In this document: in pieces, positions 45,041-54,209 of the stretch
How the letters are laid out: each line of letters opens with the position of its first letter
Numbering within the stretch: position 1 is the stretch's first letter
NCBI GenBank assembly: GCA_949285905.1
Contig: CASDZV010000048.1
Coordinates: 1-64,000 of the forward strand
From: an uncultured Spirochaetales bacterium
GTDB lineage: Bacteria; Spirochaetota; Spirochaetia; Sphaerochaetales; Sphaerochaetaceae
Direction of reading: 5' to 3'
DNA: 64,000 nucleotides
Position numbers and translations under genes: made by a program
The notes under the pieces: model-generated
What the model was told of the DNA's origin: nothing
Database searches by the model: none
The model's input: only the letters and a program-made list of their open reading frames with translations

Positions 45041-45069
45041 TTTACCATATTCTGCAATGCGGTTAAAAT
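45041..45069 (+). promoter_or_regulatory. Predicted promoter of the radical SAM gene
   Basis: TTTACC (45041-45046) and TAAAAT (45064-45069) are 17 bases apart; the start codon is 46 bases after the -10. Confidence 0.4.
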
Positions 45070-45114
45070 AGACTGCACATACCAACAAGAGTAGTAAAAT
45101 GCTATGATAACGCT

Positions 45115-46044
45115 ATGGATTACAGCTGTTGCGAATTATGTCCGAATCTCTGCCGTGTAGACAGAAGGGTTGAAACAGGTATATGCAGGCAATCTGACAA
45201 GGTCCGTATTGCATGGGCTGGTCTGCACAGGGGAGAGGAGCCACCGATTACTGGAGAGCATGGCTCTGGGATGATATTCTTCACAGGCTGTCCTCTGCAT
45301 TGCCCATATTGCCAGAACAGGCAGATCTCAGGCTCTGATGGGATGAATATAGGCGTGGACATTTCAGATGAGGAACTTGCTCATCTGATGCTCTCACTCC
45401 AGGAAGATGGCGCAGCCACGCTTAATCTTGTAACAGGTACGCACTTCATTCCTTCGATAATCAACGCACTCGATAAAGCAAAGAGAGAAGGCTTCACGCT
45501 GCCTGTTGTCTGGAACAGCTCAGGGTACGAGAGGCCGGAGGCGCTTAAGGCCATTGATCCATATATTGATATCTATCTTCTGGACTGCAAGACGCTCTCA
45601 CAGGGGACTGCATCGCGTTTCTGCGGACGTGAAAAGTATGCGGATGTCATAATTCCCGTCCTTGACGCTGTTAAAAAGTGGCATCCTTCGACGGATCTTG
45701 AGAAGATGAAGGGGACACTTCTCAGGCATCTTGTGTTTCCTGGAGAGCTTGAGTCCACTTTTGAATTCCTCCGGTACTTTGCAGAGCATTACAAGGAGAA
45801 TTTCTATCTTTCACTGATGACTCAGTTCGTGCCGCCGAAAGGAGATCCTGGTTTTCCTGTGCTTACTGAGGATGAGTATGATGCTCTTGTGGAGGCGATG
45901 GAAGTGCTTGATATAGACAATGGCTTTATGCAGGATCCGTCGGATGATGACATCCTCTGGATTCCTGACTTCACACGTTCCGTTCCGTTTCCAGCGTCCT
46001 TTGCAGATCCGGATCCGTATTTTCTGTCAATCAAAGACCGATGA
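45115..46044 (+). CDS. Radical SAM protein, PflA-like activase
   Basis: A 309-residue radical SAM enzyme. The 4Fe-4S motif CxxxCxxC is in FTGCPLHCPYCQN, and an extra N-terminal cysteine cluster (CCELCPNLC, then ICRQ) may hold a second cluster. The order matches the short 'pyruvate formate-lyase activating enzyme-like' family (TM-type, often near AmmeMemoRadiSam genes), whose substrate is not established; no glycyl radical enzyme is nearby. It should be cytoplasmic and oxygen sensitive. Upstream sequence lacks a good Shine-Dalgarno. Its 3' end overlaps the convergent UMP kinase gene by 14 bases. Confidence 0.82.
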   Translation: MDYSCCELCPNLCRVDRRVETGICRQSDKVRIAWAGLHRGEEPPITGEHGSGMIFFTGCPLHCPYCQNRQISGSDGMNIGVDISDEELAHLMLSLQEDGAATLNLVTGTHFIPSIINALDKAKREGFTLPVVWNSSGYERPEALKAIDPYIDIYLLDCKTLSQGTASRFCGREKYADVIIPVLDAVKKWHPSTDLEKMKGTLLRHLVFPGELESTFEFLRYFAEHYKENFYLSLMTQFVPPKGDPGFPVLTEDEYDALVEAMEVLDIDNGFMQDPSDDDILWIPDFTRSVPFPASFADPDPYFLSIKDR

Positions 46045-46723
46045 CAGTGCCTTCAAAAGGCTTTCCTTCCAGTATTGCTCTCGTGTTCTCGATGTTTCTG
46101 CCATCTGCGGCTATGACTTTCATGCCGCTCTCTGCTGCAATGCGGGAAGCAATCGGGTCGAATGGTGCATTCAGTCCAGGGTTCCACTCATCCCCGACCA
46201 TTGCCCTGAAATCTTCCCAGCTGATAGTGTCTATGGGCTTCGCGTCGGGATTCCTCCTCGGGTCATCTGTATAGACTTTCTTTATGTTTGAGAGATTGAC
46301 AACAGTCCTGCCGCCAAAGCGCTTTGCAAGATAGACAGCATCTGTGTCTGTCGAGAAACCTGGCTTCCATCCTCCGGCAACAAGTATTCTGCCGCTGAAA
46401 GAGATCTCCTCAGCGTTTGGATCTGTGACGACATCATCATCTGTATAGTCGCTGAAGACAGCGCGGAGAAGCATGGCATTGAGATGCGTTGCCTTGATGC
46501 CGATCCAGTCCTGCATATCACTTGGAGCATCCTCCCTGATTCTGCGGAGCGCATCCTGATAAATACGCGCAGGTGCACCGCCACCTGCCACTAAGATGAA
46601 CTTGTCAGAGCTGTGCGATGACAGGTAGGAGACTATCATCTCCCTGAATGATGAAAGAAATGCGTAATCGACTTTGTCGGGGGAGATTATAGATCCTCCG
46701 ACTGATAAGACTGTAAGTTTCAT
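46031..46723 (-). CDS. pyrH: UMP kinase, archaeal/spirochaete type
   Basis: A 230-residue amino acid kinase-fold enzyme that phosphorylates UMP. LSVGGSIISPDKV, VAGGGAPARIYQDAL, GWKPGFSTDTDAVYLAKRF and NLSNIKKVYTDDPRRNPDAK fit the archaeal type of UMP kinase, also used by spirochaetes, rather than the common bacterial PyrH. No Shine-Dalgarno is visible; a TAGAAT lies only 7-12 bases before the ATG, so the mRNA may be nearly leaderless. It is divergent from ssb with 67 bases between starts. Orthology to the housekeeping enzyme is probable. Confidence 0.85.
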   Translation of the reverse strand: MKLTVLSVGGSIISPDKVDYAFLSSFREMIVSYLSSHSSDKFILVAGGGAPARIYQDALRRIREDAPSDMQDWIGIKATHLNAMLLRAVFSDYTDDDVVTDPNAEEISFSGRILVAGGWKPGFSTDTDAVYLAKRFGGRTVVNLSNIKKVYTDDPRRNPDAKPIDTISWEDFRAMVGDEWNPGLNAPFDPIASRIAAESGMKVIAADGRNIENTRAILEGKPFEGTVIGL

Positions 46724-46790
46724 GAAAATATTCTAGCAGAAGTTAGCCGAAGTCGCCACTTGCAGCGTATATATAGCAGGAGGAATTGAG

Positions 46791-47225
46791 ATGAATGATC
46801 TTAACAGCATTCTGATTGAAGGTACGCTCGTGGATGATCCAAGGCGTGTTCCGCTTTCTGATCCGCCAGATGGTGTGAAGCTTGTCAAATTCGATATCGC
46901 AAGCAACCGCTATTATATGGACAGGAATGGAGAGAAGGCAAAGGAGACTGTATTTATCGGAGTGCAGTGCTGGGGCAGCCTGGGCGACAAATGCATGGAG
47001 AAGCTCAGGAAAGGCATGCAGTGCCGCACGGTGGGGCGTCTCAGACTTTGCCGCTGGGTGTCTGCTGATGGCACGACAAGACGTGCTATCGAGATTGTCT
47101 CCAGCCATCTGGAATTCCGGAGGCCAAAGCACAATGGCTCAGGAGCACCGGGACTGGAGATTCTGGAGGATACAGAGAACGCTTCCGATACAACCGGAGA
47201 GGCAGAAGTATTCTATTCGTTCTGA
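46791..47225 (+). CDS. ssb: Single-stranded DNA-binding protein
   Basis: A 144-residue OB-fold protein: NSILIEGTLVDDPRRVPL, VKFDIASNRYYMDRNGEKA, FIGVQCWGSLGDKCMEKLRK and CRTVGRLRLCRWVSADGTTR. The C-terminal tail is acidic but ends EAEVFYSF instead of the usual DDDIPF, so partner binding may differ. AGGAGG precedes the ATG. A UUCG-loop terminator follows. It stands alone, away from ribosomal S6/S18 genes that often flank ssb. Confidence 0.92.
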   Translation: MNDLNSILIEGTLVDDPRRVPLSDPPDGVKLVKFDIASNRYYMDRNGEKAKETVFIGVQCWGSLGDKCMEKLRKGMQCRTVGRLRLCRWVSADGTTRRAIEIVSSHLEFRRPKHNGSGAPGLEILEDTENASDTTGEAEVFYSF

Positions 47226-47230
47226 CTGGA

Positions 47231-47253
47231 AGCGGACCTTCGGGTCCGTTTCC
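47231..47253 (+). terminator. Terminator of ssb
   Basis: CGGACC (47233-47238) pairs with GGTCCG (47243-47248) around a TTCG tetraloop, followed by TTTCCT. Confidence 0.75.
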
Positions 47254-47257
47254 TGCA

Positions 47258-48205
47258 TTATTCCTCATATGGGAAGTATTCGTTTGTCTTACCGAATGTC
47301 GATTTCCTGGCAGCTGTGATGAAGAAATCTGCAGCTGTGTTGGTGTCCTGGGCGCCAGGAAGCCTGGCGATGACTCTGCTTGATGTCACAAGTATCGAAG
47401 ATACAGCATCCCCTTCCCATAATCCGAGTTTCATCAGAGTCATGGCTGCATTCCGTGTCCTGTTGTTGCCATACCCGTCTGCGAGTTCGCTCTCTCCTGT
47501 TGTGTAGATGATTCCATCCATGATATCTCCATCAGTCTCATCGTATAACAGCACTGCGCCATTTGTGCCAGAGAGCGTTGTCCTGCTTTCTCCATTGATG
47601 ATATATCCCGTCCGTCCATTCGAAAGAACCGGATCAGGACTCTCTGCCTCGTGATCCCAGTAGATGACAATCGTGTCTCCTTTTTTTACTGCGATGTCAG
47701 GGAGTATGACTGAATGATTCTCTTCACCTGAAAGACCATCTGAGACTATCATCCCAGCAGAGCTTCCGTTTTCAAGGAAGAGTATCTCCACTCTGTCAGG
47801 CGAGTCGGCTGTGCCTTTGATAGAGAGTTCGTTTATCAGGGCAAGTGGTATATCTGTGTTTTTGCCGATCAGTTTCAGCGAGGCTTTTGTCGTATTTCCG
47901 GCATTATCCTCTGCAGTTATTGAGATAATCGCGCTTTCTCCTCTCTGGAGTGTCTTCGGGAACGGGATGCTGAAGATTGTGCCGTACATTGAGTAATCAA
48001 GTTTTCTGCCATTGAATTCAATATCAGTGAGAGTGACATCCTCGCTGAAGATGATCCTCAGATATGCATTGTCTCTCATCTCATGCTTCAGAACTTCCGG
48101 CATGGATTTGTCTTTGCCGTAAAATGCGTCATACGTTCTGATGCCTCTGACAGGGCACGAGGCAAGTATAAGTGCAGCCAGTGCTGCAATTGCTATAGTT
48201 CTCAT
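47258..48205 (-). CDS. Lipoprotein with lamin-tail-like domain
   Basis: A 315-residue protein with lipoprotein signal MRTIAIAALAALILASC. Residues about 40-115 look like a bacterial Ig-like region (IIFSEDVTLTDIEFNGRKL, ISITAEDNAGNTTKASL). From about 120 on, LALINELSIKGTADSPDRVE, VKKGDTIVIYWDHEAE and GAVLLYDETDGDIMDGIIY resemble a lamin-tail domain (LTD), common in exported bacterial proteins. Probably surface- or periplasm-anchored. Function unknown. The gene is divergent from argH. Confidence 0.78.
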   Translation of the reverse strand: MRTIAIAALAALILASCPVRGIRTYDAFYGKDKSMPEVLKHEMRDNAYLRIIFSEDVTLTDIEFNGRKLDYSMYGTIFSIPFPKTLQRGESAIISITAEDNAGNTTKASLKLIGKNTDIPLALINELSIKGTADSPDRVEILFLENGSSAGMIVSDGLSGEENHSVILPDIAVKKGDTIVIYWDHEAESPDPVLSNGRTGYIINGESRTTLSGTNGAVLLYDETDGDIMDGIIYTTGESELADGYGNNRTRNAAMTLMKLGLWEGDAVSSILVTSSRVIARLPGAQDTNTAADFFITAARKSTFGKTNEYFPYEE

Positions 48206-48293
48206 ACTTATTATACACCTCAGACCCTCTGATCTGTCAGTTTTTCCCTCGTTTTCTATGGAAAAAGGATGGAAAACCCTGTAGATTACCGGT

Positions 48294-49661
48294 ATGGCAA
48301 AACTCTGGCAGAAGAATTACACGCTCGATTCGATGATGGAGCATTTCACGGTTAGAAAAGATTATATCAACGATGAGGAACTTGTGCTCTCGGATTTAAT
48401 TGGTTCCGGCGCACAGGCTAAAGGACTTGAGAGAATCGGTATACTGACTCATGAGGAGTGTTCTCTTCTCATGAAAGGACTTGATGAGATAGCTGTCCTC
48501 AGAAAGAAAGATGATTTCCCGATTACAGTCTCTGATGAGGATTGCCATACAGCAATAGAAGGCTATCTTACTGCGCGCTTCGGGGATGCGGGGAAGAAGA
48601 TCCATACAGGTAGAAGCCGCAATGATCAGGTTCAGACAGCACTCCGTATTTATATGAGGGAGGCAGCTCTGAAACTTTCTTCTGCAACGCTCTCTGCAGC
48701 ATCATCGCTTATATGTCTTGCAGAGAAGAATAAGGATGTGCCGATGCCTGGCCGGACACACATGCAGATTGCAATGCCGTCATCTGTCGCACTCTGGGCT
48801 TTGTCGTTTGCGGAAGAGCTTGTTGAAGAGGCAGGGATGCTTATGTCGCTCTACGATGTTCTTGACCAGAGCCCGCTTGGTTCTGCTGCATCTTATGGCG
48901 TCACGCTTCCTCTGGACAGGGAATATACTGCGTCGCTCATGGGGTTCAGGAAGGTACAGAACAATGTCCTCTATGCTAATAATTCGCGTGGAAAGTTTGA
49001 GGCATTCTTTCTGGACCATGCAGAATATATTGCCCTTACGCTCTCAAAGCTTGCACAGGATCTGATGCTCTTCACCCTTCCGGAATTCGGCTATTTCTCA
49101 CTTCCGAGAGAGCTGTGTACAGGCTCATCAATCATGCCGCAGAAGAAAAACCCTGACGGACTTGAACTTGCACGTTCGCGTACAAGTCTCATCAGCTCAT
49201 GCTCTATGCGCGTCAAGAGCATCATCAAGGCGCTGCCTTCCGGTTATAACAGGGATTTCCAGGATACAAAGGAGCCTCTTCTTGAAGGTTTCAGAAGTAC
49301 GGAGGAGCTTGTGCTGATCATGAAAGAGATGATAGACAAGCTGGAAGTTCATCCGGAGGCTCTCATCAAAGCATGTGTGCCTGAGCTCTATGCAACGGAC
49401 CGCGTTATGGAAAAAGTCCTTTCCGGAGGCAATTTCCGCGACAGCTATAAGAATGTCGGGCTCAATCTAGATAAAGTTGAAGGGGAGGATCCCGTGAAGG
49501 CCCTGTCAGAGCGTACGAGCATCGGGACAACTGGGAATCTAGGTATCGAGAAAGACCGTGAATGGCTTCAGTCCATTTCTTCCCGTGTCGCCGAGGAGAT
49601 GGAGAGGCTCAGCGCTATTTACCAGGGCATTGTGCCTTCTGTTTCCGAAGTCATTTTGTGA
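48294..49661 (+). CDS. argH: Argininosuccinate lyase
   Basis: Last step of arginine synthesis (argininosuccinate to arginine and fumarate). The 455-residue protein has the fumarase/aspartase-superfamily signature GSSIMPQKKNPDGLE, HTGRSRNDQVQTALR and MPGRTHMQIAMPSS, and is full length. No other arg gene is nearby and I see no ribosome binding site close to the ATG other than GGATGG about 25 bases upstream. An orphan argH can serve a partial pathway that uses imported citrulline. Confidence 0.93.
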   Translation: MAKLWQKNYTLDSMMEHFTVRKDYINDEELVLSDLIGSGAQAKGLERIGILTHEECSLLMKGLDEIAVLRKKDDFPITVSDEDCHTAIEGYLTARFGDAGKKIHTGRSRNDQVQTALRIYMREAALKLSSATLSAASSLICLAEKNKDVPMPGRTHMQIAMPSSVALWALSFAEELVEEAGMLMSLYDVLDQSPLGSAASYGVTLPLDREYTASLMGFRKVQNNVLYANNSRGKFEAFFLDHAEYIALTLSKLAQDLMLFTLPEFGYFSLPRELCTGSSIMPQKKNPDGLELARSRTSLISSCSMRVKSIIKALPSGYNRDFQDTKEPLLEGFRSTEELVLIMKEMIDKLEVHPEALIKACVPELYATDRVMEKVLSGGNFRDSYKNVGLNLDKVEGEDPVKALSERTSIGTTGNLGIEKDREWLQSISSRVAEEMERLSAIYQGIVPSVSEVIL

Positions 49662-49897
49662 TGGATGGTAGTCTTCAGGCTCTCAGTCTTTGTAGTGGCT
49701 GGGAAGCCAAAGATGGCAGTGCTTGTTTGAGCAGTTTCAAATTGTCCTAATAAAATGTATAAAATCATGTAAATCGGTAAAATTATATGCAATTGATTAT
49801 ATTGCAAAGCCTTATTCTGTCACGGTCTGATAAGTTTCGGTATGTGTTGCGGTGTGGGGATGTTGAAAAGCCCAAATGATTGTAATAGAGTTGCGGT

Positions 49898-51178
49898 ATG
49901 AGCATCATCAAACCCCACAAGCTCGGTGTCATAGCAGGCCCGGGTTCAGAGTATTTTACCGGTAAGGTTGTCAAGCATCTCAGACGTCTCTACATCGATC
50001 GCTATGAAAAACTTTCGGAGGTTCTTACAAAACGTCACGATATGACGGATCAGGAACTTTTGAAGATGGTCACTTTAATCGATGACCTCGACAGCCGGAA
50101 GATACCTACAGGAAAACTTCCAACAGCATTCCATTGCCCTGATTTCACAATCAATGTCAAATACACCAGGTTTGCAAACGGTGAGGAGAAGGCGGAGATC
50201 ATAGATCCTGTAAGAGGTTTGAATGTCTATATCATCCACGATGTATCTAACTCGGCGCCAATCAAGGTGGCAGGACTTGAAGATCCACAGCCTATGAGTG
50301 TCAACGATCATCTGATGTTCCTTTTTACGACAATACATGCAGTAAAGCTTGCAGGAGCTCTTTCTGTAACACTTGTCCTTCCGACATATCCTTATGCCCG
50401 CCAGCATAAGAAGGCGGGCCGCGAGGCTCTGACAGCTTCGATGTTCGCACATTTCTGTGAGAATCTCGGTGTTGAGCGTATCATTACGCTCGATATCCAT
50501 TCACGTGAAATCGAGAACGCGTTCACTACATGTCATCTGGAGAATCTTCATGGTTCGTACCAGACATTGATAGCGCTTCGTAAGCTCATAGATTTCTCTG
50601 ATCCGGATCTTGTAGTCGTATCTCCAGACACTGGCGCTGTCTCAAGAAACAAGTTCTATGCGCAGGGACTGCATCGCCCTCTTGCCATGCTTTATAAGGA
50701 ACGTGATTACTCCATTGTCTCCAGAGATGCAAAGAATACGAACATCAAGAGCATCAATTTGCTTGGCGATGTCAAAGGAAAGACTGTTCTGATGGCTGAT
50801 GATATGATTGCTACAGGAGGAACGATGATTATCGCAATGCGCGAGCTTATGAACAGAGGCGCAAAGAAGATTATCTGCATGGTCTCCCTCCCGTTCTTCA
50901 ATGGCAATGCAATTGAGAACTTTGATGCAGCGTACAAGGAAGGTGTCTTCTGGAGAATCATCGGGACAAATGCCGTTTATCAGGGTAAGGGACTTCTGGA
51001 GAAGGAATGGTTCGTTCAGGCCGATGTCACAGAGCTCTTTGCTCGTGTTATCTCCCGTCTCCATCACGGACGCTCGATATCTCCTCTGCTTGATAACCGT
51101 CGCTTCATCCAGAAGCTTATCGATACTTCACAGGCTAATCCGAGTGCTCCGCTTATCCAGGAAACAAACCAGGACTGA
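49898..51178 (+). CDS. prs: Ribose-phosphate pyrophosphokinase, long form
   Basis: Makes PRPP from ribose 5-phosphate and ATP for nucleotide, His and Trp synthesis. The 426-residue product is about 110 residues longer than the standard enzyme, with extra N-terminal sequence before the catalytic part. The PRPP-binding loop is VLMADDMIATGGTM; TYPYARQHKKAGREALTA is the flexible catalytic loop and TLDIHSREIENAF is also conserved. Long prs forms occur in spirochaetes. The 236 bases upstream are A+T rich and probably hold the promoter. Confidence 0.92.
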   Translation: MSIIKPHKLGVIAGPGSEYFTGKVVKHLRRLYIDRYEKLSEVLTKRHDMTDQELLKMVTLIDDLDSRKIPTGKLPTAFHCPDFTINVKYTRFANGEEKAEIIDPVRGLNVYIIHDVSNSAPIKVAGLEDPQPMSVNDHLMFLFTTIHAVKLAGALSVTLVLPTYPYARQHKKAGREALTASMFAHFCENLGVERIITLDIHSREIENAFTTCHLENLHGSYQTLIALRKLIDFSDPDLVVVSPDTGAVSRNKFYAQGLHRPLAMLYKERDYSIVSRDAKNTNIKSINLLGDVKGKTVLMADDMIATGGTMIIAMRELMNRGAKKIICMVSLPFFNGNAIENFDAAYKEGVFWRIIGTNAVYQGKGLLEKEWFVQADVTELFARVISRLHHGRSISPLLDNRRFIQKLIDTSQANPSAPLIQETNQD

Positions 51179-51192
51179 GAAGGAATAGAACT

Positions 51193-52401
51193 ATGCAGAT
51201 GTCCAACAGAATCTCCGGTTTCCAGTGTTCTCCTATCCGCCGTCTTGTTCCTTATTCACGTGACGCGGTGGAGAAGGGTATCCATGTTATTCATCTGAAT
51301 ATCGGACAGCCTGATATCAAGACACCTAAAGAAGCGCTGGATGCTATTCGCAACTATGATAAAGACATCATCGAATATGGTATCAGTGAAGGTGAGGTGC
51401 CACTGAGAAGAGGCCTTGTGCGCTACTACGCAAAGTATGGCATCAAGGTAAGCCAGGATGACATCATGATCACGACAGGTGGCTCCGAAGCTCTGCAGTT
51501 CGTGTTCATGACACTCTGCGATCCATATGATGAGTTCATCATCCCAGAGCCTTATTACACTAATGTTGCGACATTTGCGAATATTGCGATGGTGACGCTC
51601 CGTCCTGTCACATCATCCTCCGATGACAACTTCGCACTTCCGTCTCTTTCGGAATTCGAGAAGCGCATCAACAAAAAGACAATGGGCATCATGCTCTGCT
51701 CCCCGAATAATCCTACAGGACACGTTTACACGCAGGAAGAGCTTCGCGGACTGCTGGAGCTATGCCGCAAACATGATATCTTCCTCGTTGTGGATGAAGT
51801 GTACAGGGAGTTCTGCTACGATGGAAAGAGCTTTACTTCTGTTCTTTCATTTCCAGAGTATCAGGATAGGGTAATCTGCATAGATTCATTCTCTAAGCGT
51901 TTCTCTATGTGTGGCGCACGTGTCGGTGCCATCGTCACTCATAACAGGGAAGTACTGGAAGCTGCGCTTAAACTTGCGCAGGCAAGGCTCTGTCCTCCTG
52001 CTGTGGAACAGGTGGCTGCTACTGCTGCACTGAACGCTCCAGATGAATATGTGGAGGATGTAAGGGCCGAGTATGAACATAGGCGCAATGTGATGATTTC
52101 CAGAATGCAGAGAATACCTGGTGTCAGATGCAGTCTGCCGAAGGGATCATTCTATTTCGTTGTCGATCTTCCTGTTGATGACGCAGAGAAGTTCGCTATC
52201 TTCATGTTACGGGACTTCTCGTACGAAGGCTGTACTACGATGATAGCGCCTGCAGAAGGTTTTTATGTAACACCGGGACTTGGAAAGCAGCAGGCACGTA
52301 TTGCCTATGTTCTCGAAGAGAAGGAACTGTTAATGGCTGCTGAATGCATAGAACGAGGTCTGAAGATTTACAGACGGACAGTCATGGGTCTTGAAGATTA
52401 A
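51193..52401 (+). CDS. Aminotransferase class I (AspC/AlaT-like)
   Basis: A 402-residue PLP-dependent aminotransferase, fold type I. IGQPDIKTPKEALDAI, ITTGGSEALQFVFMTLCDPY, LCSPNNPTGHVYT and the PLP lysine in DSFSKRFSMCGARVGA are visible, with the C-terminal substrate arginine in GKQQARIAYV. It probably acts on aspartate, alanine or aromatic amino acids; the exact donor is not clear. It follows prs by 14 bases, so the two may be co-transcribed. A terminator follows. Confidence 0.88.
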   Translation: MQMSNRISGFQCSPIRRLVPYSRDAVEKGIHVIHLNIGQPDIKTPKEALDAIRNYDKDIIEYGISEGEVPLRRGLVRYYAKYGIKVSQDDIMITTGGSEALQFVFMTLCDPYDEFIIPEPYYTNVATFANIAMVTLRPVTSSSDDNFALPSLSEFEKRINKKTMGIMLCSPNNPTGHVYTQEELRGLLELCRKHDIFLVVDEVYREFCYDGKSFTSVLSFPEYQDRVICIDSFSKRFSMCGARVGAIVTHNREVLEAALKLAQARLCPPAVEQVAATAALNAPDEYVEDVRAEYEHRRNVMISRMQRIPGVRCSLPKGSFYFVVDLPVDDAEKFAIFMLRDFSYEGCTTMIAPAEGFYVTPGLGKQQARIAYVLEEKELLMAAECIERGLKIYRRTVMGLED

Positions 52402-52405
52402 GGTG

Positions 52406-52436
52406 AAAGGAGCTCTGGAATGGGCTCTTTTTTCTT
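52406..52436 (+). terminator. Terminator after the aminotransferase gene
   Basis: AAAGGAGCTC (52406-52415) pairs with GGGCTCTTTT (52422-52431) with two wobble pairs and a 6-base loop; a T-run of six follows inside and after the stem. Confidence 0.65.
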
Positions 52437-52479
52437 GCAGAAATTCTCGATATTTGCCATTCTCATTGCGGAGGTTCTT

Positions 52480-53047
52480 ATGAAAAGAACAATTATGGTT
52501 ATTGCAGTGGTCCTGCTTTCTTTCCTTCTGCTCTTCAGTTGCGATCCTAACAGTGGAGCAAAAGACAATGCAGGTGGTGATCAGGGACAGGAAACACCTG
52601 GTGGTGATGATAACACCCCCCCCCGGTGGAGATGAGAATGTACCAGAAGGTGCACCTGAACTGAATGGTACAATTGACGAGTATGTGGCATTCATGCGGG
52701 AGAATGCGGATCCAGCAATCACAAGAGAAGAGGCTTGCGATAATCTTGTTTCAACTTTGATGTATTATATTTCCAAAGTAAAAAGAGAGGCAGTAGATGG
52801 AACTGGAACAGATTATCCGTATGCTTTTACCGGTGAAGAATTATCTGAAGAAGTAGGGGCCGGAGAGAACACAGTTCTTGCTTTCTGGGGAACTCTTGAT
52901 GTCTCGGGAACACATATGCAAATTGACGGCGTTTATCAATTTCACACATTCATTTTTGATTTAAACCTTGATGTGTCTGCATCAGGAACAAGCATTCTGA
53001 TTCTCAATAACGAGCGTTTTGAATTCTCTGCAGGTGAGATTATGTAA
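52480..53047 (+). pseudogene. Lipoprotein gene frameshifted at a C9 tract (possible phase-variable gene)
   Basis: Starts at ATG 52480 after GGAGGT with a lipoprotein signal (MKRTIMVIAVVLLSFLLLFSC). A run of nine C (52616-52624) follows GGD-rich sequence; in the present form the frame stops at 52635 after 51 residues. With one C fewer (or two more) it would continue to 53047 as a 188-residue protein (PPGGDENVPEGAPEL onward to the stop). The downstream frame is fully open and looks coding (TIDEYVAFMREN, VLAFWGTLDVSG, HTFIFDLNLDVSA). This looks like a slipped-strand switch or an assembly error. Function of the mature protein is unknown. Confidence 0.75.
52616..52624. repeat. C9 homopolymer inside lipoprotein gene
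   Basis: Nine consecutive C. This is a classic site for slipped-strand length change and sets the frame of the lipoprotein gene. Confidence 0.95.
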
Positions 53048-53101
53048 TTCTGTCACTAATTCAACAATGGGTTGAAACTGACAGTTTCTGATAGAAAAGC
53101 A

Positions 53102-53135
53102 AAGCGGGGTCTCCTTCTTGGAAATCCCGCTTCTT
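53102..53135. terminator. Hairpin between convergent lipoprotein and oxidoreductase genes
   Basis: AAGCGGG (53102-53108) pairs with CCCGCTT (53126-53132). CTTCTTTC follows on the plus strand and a T-rich stretch (GCTTTTCT) on the minus strand, so it may serve both genes. Confidence 0.55.
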
Positions 53136-53138
53136 CTT

Positions 53139-54131
53139 TCAGTTCTCGAGCTCTGAACCAAGCTTTATACCCCAGACAGAGCGCATCGCATCTGTGAGGC
53201 GCAGAACACGGAGAGTTTCACTCCAAGGCATTGCATCCGGTTCAGTCTTTCCGTCTCTGATGGCTTCGGCCGCGGCATCGAGTTCGTATTCGTAGCCATT
53301 GACTTCATGCTTTATGGAAATAGTTTCCTTGAGAACAGGAGGTCTATCGGCTGAGTATATCCTGATTTCTTCAGGGTTGTTCACGTTCTCAACCTCAATC
53401 CTTCCTTCTGTACCATTGATGATGCCTTTCCTGTCTGAGACACATTCTGAGTCACAGTAAATTGTTGCCATCGCACCTGAGGCGAATGTGAAATCAATCG
53501 TGCACCTCAGGTCCACGTTCTCTTTGCTTTTAACGCAGATTCCGGACATTGATTTAATCGTATCACCTTCTGTTGCCATCAATACGAAATTCAGAGGATA
53601 GACACCTACATCCAGAAGCGCGCCTCCTCCAAGAGCTGGGTTGCTTATTCTCTCTTTCTGTATGATTTTATAGCCCAGATTCGCAGAAATGCTCGTTACG
53701 CGTCCGATGCGGCCAGATGAGATGATATCATTGATGATCTTCCGTGAAGGCATATAGCGCGTCCATATGGCTTCAGCAACATAAAGATGTTTCTGGGCAG
53801 CAAGATCGAAGACTTCCTTTGCTTCTTTCTCGTTGATGCAGAATGCCTTCTCTGCCAGGATGTTCTTCCCGTGATTGAGTGCGTCAATCATCTGCCTGGC
53901 ATGGAATGCATGTGGTGTTGCGACATAAACGAGGTCCACGTTCTCGTCTTCATACAGTTCCTCATATGATCCATAAGCCTTGCCGACGCCAAAGCGGGAA
54001 GCAAACTCTTCAGCTTTTGCCTTGTCCCTGCTTGCGACTGCTTCGATGGTGATTCTGCCAGACATCTGATTCATTGTATCTGCCAGTGTTGTTGCGATTC
54101 TGCCGCAACCTATAATTCCGACTTTCAGCAT
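53139..54131 (-). CDS. Gfo/Idh/MocA family oxidoreductase
   Basis: A 330-residue NAD(P)-dependent dehydrogenase of the glucose-fructose oxidoreductase family. Rossmann motif KVGIIGCGRIATTLADTM, then VDLVYVATPHAFHARQMIDA and the catalytic lysine in GKNILAEKAFCINEKEA; C-terminal beta-sheet domain present (PALGGGALLDVGVYP). Relatives act on inositols, sugars and trans-dihydrodiols. I start at ATG 54131 (GGAG upstream) rather than the frame from 54158. Confidence 0.9.
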   Translation of the reverse strand: MLKVGIIGCGRIATTLADTMNQMSGRITIEAVASRDKAKAEEFASRFGVGKAYGSYEELYEDENVDLVYVATPHAFHARQMIDALNHGKNILAEKAFCINEKEAKEVFDLAAQKHLYVAEAIWTRYMPSRKIINDIISSGRIGRVTSISANLGYKIIQKERISNPALGGGALLDVGVYPLNFVLMATEGDTIKSMSGICVKSKENVDLRCTIDFTFASGAMATIYCDSECVSDRKGIINGTEGRIEVENVNNPEEIRIYSADRPPVLKETISIKHEVNGYEYELDAAAEAIRDGKTEPDAMPWSETLRVLRLTDAMRSVWGIKLGSELEN

Positions 54132-54209
54132 ATTTGACTCCTGTGCTAATAATAACATGCATGTGGTCTAATCGTACAATTCCATATATAATCTCATCAG
54201 GAGAAAGCA

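Noticed and set aside
49662..49897. Possible structured RNA before prs
   Set aside because: I looked for SRP RNA, 6S RNA or a riboswitch and found no conserved core; only A+T-rich sequence and small imperfect stems. It most likely holds the prs promoter.
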